Source: Planctomycetota bacterium (GTDB lineage: Bacteria > Planctomycetota > UBA11346). Taken from it: DNA of 64,000 bases. Below, in pieces: positions 51,854 through 58,936 of the stretch. A model generated the notes under the pieces. That model did no database searches, was not told the origin of the DNA, and saw only the letters and a program-made list of their open reading frames with translations. The DNA is taken from contig BJHQ01000010.1 of NCBI GenBank assembly GCA_014193115.1, forward strand, positions 108,118 to 172,117. Reading direction: 5' to 3'. The position numbers were made by a program, and so were the translations under genes. The first letter of the stretch is position 1, and every line of letters starts with the position of its first letter.

Positions 51854-51925
51854 TCACGGTGGGAGGGATCGAACCTCCGGCCTCCTGCTCCCAAAGCAGG
51901 CGCTCTGCCATTGAGCTACACCATG
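51854..51925 (-). tRNA. tRNA-Pro(TGG)
   Basis: Acceptor CATGGTG/CACCGTG, D arm TAGCTCAATGGCAGAGC, anticodon stem-loop CCTGC-TTTGGGA-GCAGG, T-loop TTCGATC. CCA is not encoded. Confidence 0.93.
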
Positions 51926-51927
51926 GT

Positions 51928-52001
51928 TGGTCGGTCCAGGAGGAATCGAACCTCCGCCTCGTCGACCCGAACGACGCGCGCTGCCGTTATGCGATGGACC
52001 G
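51928..52001 (-). tRNA. tRNA-Pro(CGG)
   Basis: Acceptor CGGTCCA/TGGACCG, anticodon stem-loop CGTCG-TTCGGGT-CGACG, T-loop TTCGATT, encoded CCA. Confidence 0.93.
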
Positions 52002-52002
52002 T

Positions 52003-52077
52003 TGGTCTCCGGAGACGGGATCGAACCGCCGACCTGCTGCATGTCGCGCAGCCATTCTGCCGCTGAACTACCCGGAG
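52003..52077 (-). tRNA. tRNA-Val(GAC)
   Basis: Acceptor CTCCGGG/TCCGGAG, D arm TAGTTCAGCGGCAGAAT, anticodon stem-loop GCTGC-GCGACAT-GCAGC, T-loop TTCGATC, encoded CCA. Position 33 is C instead of T. Confidence 0.85.
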
Positions 52078-52082
52078 ATGGG

Positions 52083-52168
52083 TGGTGGGAGCCGGTGGAG
52101 TCGAACCACAGCCTCGATGAGGTCCCGATTTATAGTCGGGTGCCGGCCCGGCCGACGAAACAACTCCC
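52083..52168 (-). tRNA. tRNA-Tyr(ATA)
   Basis: Class II tRNA: acceptor GGGAGTT/GGCTCCC, anticodon stem-loop CCCGA-CTATAAA-TCGGG, variable arm CCTC-ATC-GAGG, T-loop TTCGACT, encoded CCA. The long arm fits Tyr, but the wobble base is A where bacterial tRNA-Tyr normally has G. Confidence 0.85.
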
Positions 52169-52172
52169 AGAA

Positions 52173-52243
52173 TCCGCATGGATGGAATCGAACCACCGTC
52201 GCCCGCATATCAGACGGGTGCCCTGCCATTGGACGACATGCGG
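52173..52243 (-). tRNA. tRNA-Ile(GAT)
   Basis: Acceptor CCGCATG/CATGCGG, D arm GTCC-AATGGCA-GGGC, anticodon stem-loop CCCGT-CTGATAT-GCGGG, T-loop TTCGATT. CCA is not encoded. First tRNA of the array in the direction of transcription. Confidence 0.93.
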
Positions 52244-52476
52244 AAAAATGCATGAGCTACGTTGATGGATTTGAAAAAGAAAAGGCCCCTGGGGTTGTCC
52301 CAGGGGCCTTGCGAGAGGAGCAGCGGTGGAGTGCGGGCTTATGCCGTCATCGTCCAGTCCGTGTTCGACCGAAGGGGCCCCTGGGCACCTGGAAATGTTT
52401 CCAGATGATTGGGCTGATACCCCTGCGAAAATCGGACTGCGGCGAGCATAACCGAACTCTATGGTGAGCATAAATT
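52244..52476 (-). promoter_or_regulatory. leader of the tRNA array with terminator and possible antiterminator
   Basis: On the minus strand, AAGGCCCCTGG/CCAGGGGCCTT (52281-52311) followed by TTTTCTTTTTC is a strong intrinsic terminator 38 bases before tRNA-Ile. Upstream, the RNA segment CCCAGGGGCC (complement of 52376-52385) matches ten bases of the terminator's first arm, so an alternative antiterminator pairing is possible. It may be an attenuation leader, or the end of an unrecognised small RNA transcribed from about 52450. No protein gene is seen. Confidence 0.5.
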
Positions 52477-53514
52477 ATGTCAACTGGCCAGATGAATGAC
52501 CCATCTGGTGCTTGGAACCGCAGGGAATCATCTCAGAATCCTACCATCATGCGTGATCAGCAGACCGGTGCCGTGGCGGTGACCTTGCCGCATCTGGTGC
52601 GAGGTCTGGTGCTCCTTCAAGGGATCAGCGATCACGCGGTCGCGGCGAAGGCCGGCGTCAGCGATGGCGCGCTCGTAGCGCACGCCACCCGGATCCCGCA
52701 GCACATGATGGTGTGGCTGCGCTTGGTCCGGGCCCTGGGCGCCATCATCGAGGTCCATGCCGCCCAGCAGCGGTTCCGGGTGATGCTGCCCACCCTGCCA
52801 CCACGCGAAATCGAGCGGTCCTGGCAGGCATGGCGCCGCCGCCGGATCGTCACGGTGGTGAACCAGCAGCTCCACGGGTCCAGGCCGGTGAGCCGATCGG
52901 CCGCCGAAACAGCCGCCATCTCCTATGCCAGCAACGAAGAGGCGCGCCTGCGGACGCGGCTCGCGGGGCTGCGTCCGAGTGATGCTCCCCTGCCGGACGA
53001 AGTTTCTGGACTTCGATCAGCGGTGCGCGTTCTGGCCGGCCGTCTGGGTATCAATGCTGAAGAGTTGTCGCTGGTGGCTGGCCTGGGCCTTCAAGCCGCC
53101 CAGGTGGCCATGAAAGAGGACGACGGGAAGCTGGCGACCTTCCACCGGATCTTGGGAGCCTGCCAGGCGAACATCGTGTTGGTGGTCGATGGTCAGGCGA
53201 TCACCATCCCTCCGTGTCCACCTGGCGAACTCCACACGGATCTCCGTCCGGCACGCCAGGATCCTGACGATAAGCCTCTGGCAAAGGCGCGTCTGGTCCT
53301 TGAGCCGCCCAATCGCAGCAAGATATCGGTCGAGGAGATCCTGGCGCGATACGATCACCATGAATCCATCTGCGAGATCGCCCGGGCCGCTGGGGTCAGC
53401 CGGCAGCGGATCCATCGCCTCGCCATGGAGCATGGCCGGGGCAAGCGGCGCCAGATCATCGCCGACCTCCGACAGTTGCAGGGAGAAGCCCTGTTGGTGG
53501 GGGCCCTCCGGTAG
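52477..53514 (+). CDS. DNA-binding protein with several degenerate HTH segments, unknown role
   Basis: A 345-residue protein, family not recognised. Two Cro/XRE-like segments can be seen: LVRGLVLLQGISDHAVAAKAGVSDGAL (~residues 40-66) and VLAGRLGINAEELSLVAGLGLQAAQVAM (~185-212). The C-terminal segment SICEIARAAGVSRQRIHRLAMEHGRGKRR (~299-328) is a resolvase- or transcription-factor-like HTH with a basic tail. No enzymatic motif is visible. It is divergent from the tRNA array, whose leader lies immediately upstream, so it could regulate the array or the mobile segment. The start at 52477 is not certain; ATG 52495 and ATG 52549 are alternatives. Confidence 0.6.
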   Translation: MSTGQMNDPSGAWNRRESSQNPTIMRDQQTGAVAVTLPHLVRGLVLLQGISDHAVAAKAGVSDGALVAHATRIPQHMMVWLRLVRALGAIIEVHAAQQRFRVMLPTLPPREIERSWQAWRRRRIVTVVNQQLHGSRPVSRSAAETAAISYASNEEARLRTRLAGLRPSDAPLPDEVSGLRSAVRVLAGRLGINAEELSLVAGLGLQAAQVAMKEDDGKLATFHRILGACQANIVLVVDGQAITIPPCPPGELHTDLRPARQDPDDKPLAKARLVLEPPNRSKISVEEILARYDHHESICEIARAAGVSRQRIHRLAMEHGRGKRRQIIADLRQLQGEALLVGALR

Positions 53515-53549
53515 TCGGGACATTGATCCCTTTCTTACTGATGAACGCC

Positions 53550-54116
53550 ATGTGCGGCCGCTTCGCCAACTCCGAGACCATCCCCGCCATGCGCCAGCAC
53601 TTCGCGGCCGGCGGGCAAGACGCGGCGTGGACGCCGTCCTGGAACGTCTGCCCGACCAGGCCAGTGCCGGTCCTGCTGGGCGGCAGTACCGGCCGTCGCC
53701 TTGGCCTCATGCGCTGGGGTTGGAATCAGGCTGCGCTCGGCGGCCGCCTCCTCATCAACTGCCGGGGCGAAGAGGCCCACGGCAAGCGCATGTTCCAGGC
53801 TCCCCTGGCCCGGCGCCGCTGCATCGTGCCGGCGACCGCCTTCTACGAGTGGCAGCCCGGCACCACAAAAAATGTCCGACCGAAGCCCTTCGCCTTCGCC
53901 CCGGTAGCCGGCGGCCTGTGGGGCATCGGCGCGTTGTGGGAGCCCACCGCCGGGCCCGACGGCCAGCGCGACGGCTCCGTCATCCTGATGACCGTGCCCG
54001 CCAACGAGCGGGTCGCTCCGGTCCATGACCGGATGCCGCTTCTGATTGCCCGAGAACACTTGGATGCCTGGCTGGACCCTTCGGTGCCCCCCTCTGCCGT
54101 CCAGCCATGGCTGTGA
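53550..54116 (+). CDS. SOS response-associated peptidase (SRAP, YedK/HMCES family)
   Basis: A 188-residue protein starting MCGRFA, so that Cys2 becomes the N-terminal nucleophile after Met removal; this fixes the start at 53550 rather than the upstream in-frame ATGs. It has the family motifs WNVCPTRPVPVL, GLMRWGWNQAALGG, LINCRGEEAHGKRMFQ (active-site Asn), CIVPATAFYEWQ (active-site Glu) and APVHDRMPLLI (active-site His). YedK-type proteins form a thiazolidine crosslink with abasic sites in single-stranded DNA to protect them during replication. They are frequent on phages and mobile elements. An inverted repeat at 54122-54159 follows and may end its transcript. Confidence 0.93.
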   Translation: MCGRFANSETIPAMRQHFAAGGQDAAWTPSWNVCPTRPVPVLLGGSTGRRLGLMRWGWNQAALGGRLLINCRGEEAHGKRMFQAPLARRRCIVPATAFYEWQPGTTKNVRPKPFAFAPVAGGLWGIGALWEPTAGPDGQRDGSVILMTVPANERVAPVHDRMPLLIAREHLDAWLDPSVPPSAVQPWL

Positions 54117-54551
54117 CCATCCCCGGCTGATGAGTGGCGCTGCTGGCCCATCAGCCGGGCTATCAGCGATGTCCACCGGGACGGGTCCGACATCCAGACC
54201 CCGATGGCAATCACCGAATAATTCCGCGTGGATTCCACCGGCTTGTGCGTGCTCTTCCAGGAAGCCGTTGACGGATCCGATGCGTCCTCGCGATCGCAAC
54301 CAGTCAGTAATAGTCTTTACTGGTTGCTGGTGCTCGCTTTGGCCGCAGTCATCAGTCGGCGGGCCGCGATGAGGATTGAGCGTGGTTAGTTCTGAATGCG
54401 CAATCTGTTTACATAGGTGATGGCATCCTGTTCATGAGGCCCGATTTGAATGACCGGGCTTAGATCCAGAAACCGAAGCAGTCCTGCGCCGGGGAATACC
54501 GCTGGCCTAGTCGGACCAGAAGTTGATGATTCTAACATCTCGGAGAGCACC
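54117..54551. other. intergenic region before the nucleotidyltransferase operon
   Basis: About 435 bases. Near the start, CCCGGCTGATG (54122-54132) and CATCAGCCGGG (54149-54159) form an 11-bp stem that could terminate the SRAP transcript. The rest should hold the promoter of the downstream operon. An in-frame extension of the next gene reaches 54450 but looks unconserved. Confidence 0.45.
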
Positions 54552-55634
54552 ATGGGCGGCAACGCGTTGAAGCACTTGCATCCGGTCAGGCTGACATCGG
54601 CCGAGGTCATAGATCTGGTCCACCATCTGCATCGCAATTGGCAGCTGGTAGATCCGCGGCCGCTCTATCTCGTGCCCTGGGTCGCAGAGAAACAAGATCA
54701 TGGTGATATCGATCTGATCTGTGAATCCGACGCGCCCACGGTGGAGCGCTTCTCCGGTATGGTCGGGGCCGAACGCGCCGCCATCAGCCGCAACGACAAG
54801 GTGCTGTCCGTCCCGGTTCCACTGCCTTGGGACAACGGGCGCATCGTCCAGGTTGACTTCATCTGCTGCAGCTCAGACGAGGCGACGGCAACCCGATTCT
54901 TCTACGCCGGCGGCGATTTCGGCATGCTCCTCGGCCGTGTCGCGGCCTGGCATGGACTCGTCTTCGGCATGGATGGTCTGCGCTACCGGGCCGAGAGAGA
55001 CGTCGCCTGGGCAGCAGACGTCCACCTGACGGCGGACCCAGCCGAGGTTCTCGCAGCACTCGGCTATCCCGCCGTCCTGCCCTGGTTCGACACGTACGAC
55101 ACGCTCTGGCGCTTCGTCCTGTCGAGCCCACTGGCCGAACCATGGATGTTCATGCCCGAGGCGACCAACCACGAGAACCGCAGCCGCGACAAGCAGCGCC
55201 GCAAGGTCGGCGACTTCCAGTCCTGGCTGAGCGAGAACTTCCCCGACCGGCTAGCGCCGCCAGCTCCACGCCGGACGCCGGCGGAGGCCCGCGACTGGGT
55301 GCGCACCCGTTTCCCGACCATCGGCATCGACGAGAACCTGCGTCTGCAGGAGGCTCGCTTCCTGTACGCCAAGCTACGCACGCGTCTGCTCGGCATAGGC
55401 GCGGTCGAGGATGTGCTTGGATCAGGGCATCCGCCCGAGCTCATGGGCGAACTGGTCCGTGAGATGCAGCCGCTGCTGCCCGGCAAGGCCGAGCGCGAAA
55501 CGGCGCTCGCCGATCCGTCGGGCTGGGACCGCATGATCACGGTGGCGCGCCAGGCCGCGGTGGCCGTGGCCGCGAAACGCGGGCTGACCGTGTGCCAACC
55601 ACCGCCGCTCCCGGCCTTCGTGCCTGGTCCATGA
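54552..55634 (+). CDS. nucleotidyltransferase-like protein
   Basis: A 360-residue protein from ATG 54552, preceded by GGAGAG; an open frame extends to 54450. KQDHGDIDLICESDAP (~residue 45-60) resembles the D-x-D motif of the pol-beta nucleotidyltransferase superfamily, and RIVQVDFICCSSDE (~98-111) supplies a third carboxylate. A helical region follows, including GRVAAWHGLVFGMDGLRYR and a C-terminal substrate domain. No membrane segment or signal peptide is visible. It starts an operon with a metallophosphoesterase and a macro-domain protein, a combination suggestive of nucleic-acid end or ADP-ribose processing. Substrate unknown; the family call rests on short motifs. Confidence 0.6.
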   Translation: MGGNALKHLHPVRLTSAEVIDLVHHLHRNWQLVDPRPLYLVPWVAEKQDHGDIDLICESDAPTVERFSGMVGAERAAISRNDKVLSVPVPLPWDNGRIVQVDFICCSSDEATATRFFYAGGDFGMLLGRVAAWHGLVFGMDGLRYRAERDVAWAADVHLTADPAEVLAALGYPAVLPWFDTYDTLWRFVLSSPLAEPWMFMPEATNHENRSRDKQRRKVGDFQSWLSENFPDRLAPPAPRRTPAEARDWVRTRFPTIGIDENLRLQEARFLYAKLRTRLLGIGAVEDVLGSGHPPELMGELVREMQPLLPGKAERETALADPSGWDRMITVARQAAVAVAAKRGLTVCQPPPLPAFVPGP

Positions 55635-56440
55635 GCCTGCTCGTTCTCGGGGACTGCCACGCTGTCTGGGCACGGCTGATCGCAGCTATCGATTGCGGCC
55701 ATGCCCAGCACGGGGCGACAGCTGTCATCCAGGTTGGTGACTTCGGCTTCTTCCCGATCTACATCCCGCTCCTGATCGAAGCGATGGCTGGGCGACGGTT
55801 CCCGGTGCCGGTCCATGTCATTGATGGCAACCACGAGGATCATGCCTGGTTGTGGGGGCAGGTTGCCGCTGGCGTCTGTGAACGCTGGGCGGCCGACCTG
55901 AATCTGATCGTGCACCGCCGCGGCGACACGGCCGTCATTGATGGCGTGCGGGTCGGCTTCCTGGGCGGAGCCCTGCATGCCGATCGCAGCCAGCACGGCA
56001 GCACCGCCAAGGGCACCACCAACTGGATCATCAACAAGGAGGCCGATCGGGCAGCATCGGCATTCGCAGCTGCCGAAGTCGATCTGGTGGTCACCCACTC
56101 CTGTCCGCATTCGATCGGCATCGGCATGGCTGGATCGCCGGATCTCTTCCTCGCCGTCGAGCGCTACATCCGGGCGAAAGGCTTTGACGGCGGCCCATTC
56201 GAGGATTGCGGCGAGCCGGCACTGACACGTCTGTGGACCATGCTGGCCCGCCCACCGCGCTCTTGGGTCTACGGCCACTTTCACACGCATCGCGAAGTGC
56301 AGGTCAGAAGCACCGCCTTCCGCTGCGTCGGCTCCTGCGATGGCAGTGACGGCAAGCATCCTACGATCGGGCATCTCCTCGATCCGGGGACCTGGTCGTG
56401 GACGACCGTGTCCCTGGGCCATCCTGGGGATGGGGAATAG
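55631..56440 (+). CDS. metallophosphoesterase (calcineurin-like)
   Basis: A 269-residue protein from ATG 55631, overlapping the previous stop as ATGA. The five metal-binding motifs of the family occur in order: LVLGDCH (D-x-H, residue ~7), IQVGDFGFF (~36), IDGNHEDH (G-N-H-E, ~70), VVTHSCPHS (~157) and VYGHFHTHR (G-H-x-H, ~215). It is cytoplasmic. Such enzymes hydrolyse phosphodiesters or phosphomonoesters of nucleotides, RNA ends or proteins. Tight coupling to the nucleotidyltransferase-like gene suggests they act on the same substrate. Confidence 0.88.
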   Translation: MSLLVLGDCHAVWARLIAAIDCGHAQHGATAVIQVGDFGFFPIYIPLLIEAMAGRRFPVPVHVIDGNHEDHAWLWGQVAAGVCERWAADLNLIVHRRGDTAVIDGVRVGFLGGALHADRSQHGSTAKGTTNWIINKEADRAASAFAAAEVDLVVTHSCPHSIGIGMAGSPDLFLAVERYIRAKGFDGGPFEDCGEPALTRLWTMLARPPRSWVYGHFHTHREVQVRSTAFRCVGSCDGSDGKHPTIGHLLDPGTWSWTTVSLGHPGDGE

Positions 56441-56444
56441 ACCG

Positions 56445-56981
56445 ATGACCACCATCACCGCCATCCGCGGCGACATCACCACCTTGGCCGTCGATGCCAT
56501 CGTCAACGCGGCCAATGAGAGCCTGCTCGGTGGAGGCGGAGTCGACGGGGCCATCCATCGCGCCGCCGGGCCGGATCTGTTGGCCGAGTGCAGAACACTG
56601 GGTGGATGCCCGACCGGGGAGGCGCGGCTGACCAGGGGCTATCGTCTGAAGGCCCACCACATCATCCATACGGTCGGACCGGTCTGGCATGGCGGTGGTC
56701 AGGGCGAGGCGGATCTCCTGGCTGGATGCTATCGGAACAGTCTCGCGTTGGCCCATGCCGCCGGTTGTCGCAGGATCGCCTTCCCAGGCATCAGCACCGG
56801 CGTGTACGGCTATCCATCGGACCTGGCGTGCACCGTGGCCGTGGCCACGGTCCGCTCGGCTTGCGACAACCTAGAGGAAGTGATCTTCTGCTGTTTCAGC
56901 GACCAGCATCTGTATGAATACCAGCTAGAGATGCGATGGCAGTCTGGCCAGCCCGGTCAGGAGCGACCTGACCATGCATAG
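56445..56981 (+). CDS. macro domain protein (ADP-ribose-binding / ADP-ribosylhydrolase)
   Basis: A 178-residue protein that is essentially one macro domain. It has [34 protein letters not shown] in consecutive segments from residue 8, with the catalytic Asn and Asp of the MacroD/YmdB type, [27 protein letters not shown], and the phosphate-binding loop [12 protein letters not shown] near residue 110. These proteins remove ADP-ribose from proteins or nucleic acids, deacetylate O-acetyl-ADP-ribose or process ADP-ribose-1''-phosphate from tRNA splicing. It overlaps the next gene by eight bases. Confidence 0.93.
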   Translation: MTTITAIRGDITTLAVDAIVNAANESLLGGGGVDGAIHRAAGPDLLAECRTLGGCPTGEARLTRGYRLKAHHIIHTVGPVWHGGGQGEADLLAGCYRNSLALAHAAGCRRIAFPGISTGVYGYPSDLACTVAVATVRSACDNLEEVIFCCFSDQHLYEYQLEMRWQSGQPGQERPDHA

Positions 56982-57396
56982 TGGCCTGAAACAGCTGATC
57001 GGTCAATTTCATGCGTGCCAGGAACTCGCGATGCAGGCATTGGAGAAAGCCGGCCTACCCAGGCCGGTGTCAAACCACGATTGGGTGGGGAGCCGCAATT
57101 CCAGATGGGCCGAGTTGCAGGCCGCCAATCATGGGTTCACCATCAAGCCCCATGGCTATGGCATGGCTTTTTGGAACGACGCGTTCTGGATCGACTTCGA
57201 TATCGGCGCATCCGGCCAAACCGACGGGTTTGACGCGTATCGACTCAGCGCATTCTCGACTCGGAACGCATTCGCAGTTAAAATCAGTGAAGCCGACATC
57301 GAGCGCCTCGTGAACGAATGCGTGAACAGTGGTGAAATCATCGCATCGGCTTACATCAATCACTATCTTGCCATACCGCGCAGCGGGGAATCCTGA
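56974..57396 (+). CDS. DUF6896-like small protein
   Basis: A 140-residue protein starting inside the end of the macro gene. The central part [25 protein letters not shown], then [11 protein letters not shown], matches the HGxG...IDFDxG...DGFDxWRL pattern that I associate with DUF6896. That family is often found near toxin and immunity genes. No catalytic motif is obvious. It shares an operon with the macro domain and metallophosphoesterase genes. Confidence 0.6.
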   Translation: MHSGLKQLIGQFHACQELAMQALEKAGLPRPVSNHDWVGSRNSRWAELQAANHGFTIKPHGYGMAFWNDAFWIDFDIGASGQTDGFDAYRLSAFSTRNAFAVKISEADIERLVNECVNSGEIIASAYINHYLAIPRSGES

Positions 57397-57485
57397 TCGA
57401 TCGGGAAAGTACGAAAGAACTCAAGCGCACGACCATATCGCTCAACAAGCAGGCCGCGCCCCGCTCGCTGTCCTGGGATGGCGAT

Positions 57486-58403
57486 GTGCTCGTGGATTGG
57501 GTAGGAGGAGGTACCCGCTATGGGCTTGATGGAACCGTACGGCCCAGCAGTGTTTATTATGCTTACAAGTTCGACCGTGCGATCACATCTCCAGATGCCC
57601 GTTTTCAAGTGCTCTATGACGCACTTGGCACCAAGGCGATACTCCTCGAACACGGAAAACAGCTGCGCGAACTCAATCGCAGCTATTATCATGCGAACGT
57701 GTACGAATACCCGATCGCCATCTTCATCGTGGAGGGCAGGCATCTGCTTGCTCACTGCCCGAATGAATACAATGAATTGGAGATCGAGGACGTACTCACT
57801 GGAGAACTGATCTCAAAACGCTCGACGAAGGCATGCGACTTCTTCCATTCTCGGCTGCAGACAAGCTCAGACTCGCGGTTTCTCCTGAGCGCTGGCTGGG
57901 TCTGGCATCCACTCGACACGATTCAGATCTATGCCATTTCGGATGCGCTGCGGGACCCATCCATCCTGGATGGACCAGGTCTGAATCTGAAAAACAAGTT
58001 TGGCGATGCAGATGACCTATTTGAAATCCACACCGCTGCATTCTCGGGAAACGATCGGCTCGTGCTGGCTGGTGAGCAAGACAATGGAACAAATGCCATG
58101 GTTAGCGTGGTCGACCTGACGTCGATGGCGACGATCTCCAGTGCAACCATTACAGAACCAGCCGGCACACTCATGCCCGTTGGTGATCACGTCGTCTGTT
58201 TCTACCGTCATCCACGGTTGGTCGACTTGCGCAGCGGCTTGACGGTCATGGCTTGGCCTGACCTCGCCAGCGGTGTACAGAACAGTAGCATCATGCGTCA
58301 CCATGATGCGCCGCCATCCATAGCCTTGGACACGCAACGGAGGCGGTTTGCCGTTGCGGGGCCTGACGCGATCACGGTCATCCAACTCGGTAACGAGGGC
58401 TGA
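57486..58403 (+). CDS. hypothetical protein, possibly beta-propeller-like
   Basis: A 305-residue protein; the first usable start is GTG 57486, although the frame is open back to about 57399 without an ATG. No family recognised. It begins VDWVGGGTRYGLDG and contains YDALGTKAILLEHGKQLRELNRSYYHANVYEYPIAIF in consecutive pieces. Later repeats of strand-rich segments (SGNDRLVLAGEQDNG, RRRFAVAGPDAITVIQLG) suggest a small propeller. No signal peptide. GC content is lower than in the genes upstream. It lies between the DUF6896-like gene and a truncated ATP-grasp gene and shares their strand. Confidence 0.6.
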   Translation: MLVDWVGGGTRYGLDGTVRPSSVYYAYKFDRAITSPDARFQVLYDALGTKAILLEHGKQLRELNRSYYHANVYEYPIAIFIVEGRHLLAHCPNEYNELEIEDVLTGELISKRSTKACDFFHSRLQTSSDSRFLLSAGWVWHPLDTIQIYAISDALRDPSILDGPGLNLKNKFGDADDLFEIHTAAFSGNDRLVLAGEQDNGTNAMVSVVDLTSMATISSATITEPAGTLMPVGDHVVCFYRHPRLVDLRSGLTVMAWPDLASGVQNSSIMRHHDAPPSIALDTQRRRFAVAGPDAITVIQLGNEG

Positions 58404-58409
58404 CAAGCC

Positions 58410-58658
58410 ATGCTCATCCTGTTCCCTCCTGATCCGCGCCAGCCCAGAAGTCCCGAAAGCGACTATCGGGCGGAATGGGATGCCTGCCTTGCGCTCGGCT
58501 TCCGCGCGGGCGTGGTCGACCACGACGAGCTGATCCGTGGGGATGTAAGCCGAGCGCTCCGATTCCTGCCACCCGGCAGTTCGTCTGGACTTCGTCTCTT
58601 TCCTCGACCTCCAATGCTCCGACAGCCAGTTGACGTTCATCCTTCCATTGCGATCTGA
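58410..58658 (+). pseudogene. truncated ATP-grasp (DUF4343-type) gene
   Basis: The ATG lies six bases after the previous stop, so this was the next operon gene. MLILFPPDPRQPRSPESDYRAE followed by LALGFRAGVVDHDELIRGD is the characteristic opening of DUF4343-type ATP-grasp proteins, which are usually 250-300 residues long. After ~60 codons (RFLPPGS) the similarity stops, and the frame ends at 58658 without the ATP-binding domain. The serine recombinase pair begins a few hundred bases later, so insertion or deletion associated with that element probably removed the rest. Confidence 0.65.
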
Positions 58659-58936
58659 TTCCGGAGTTGCGACTTGACCACATGATCTGAAAGCGGTCGG
58701 GGATTCGTTCGATTATGGTGCAAAGGCGGCCTGTGTGCCATCCGGCGGTCTGCCTTGGCCCAGCATGAGCATTGACCTCAATCATCAATTGCTGGGTTTA
58801 TTAAAACCCATGCGCGTCCTGGTTGCCATGCGGGAGGAGATTCATATGCTGTTTAGCCGCTTGAAGCGGCCGGTGGCCGCACCCGTCCGCTTCCCTGCGG
58901 GCGGTCTCGCGTCCGACCTGCGACGGCTATTGTCGG
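58659..58936. other. junction region before the recombinase pair
   Basis: It contains the palindromes TGGGTTT-ATTA-AAACCCA (about 58793-58811) and GCCGCT-TGA-AGCGGC (about 58856-58870). It also has a strong ribosome-binding site (GGAGGAG) ahead of ATG 58846, whose frame is shifted by one base relative to the recombinase. It likely holds the left end of the mobile element. Confidence 0.45.
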
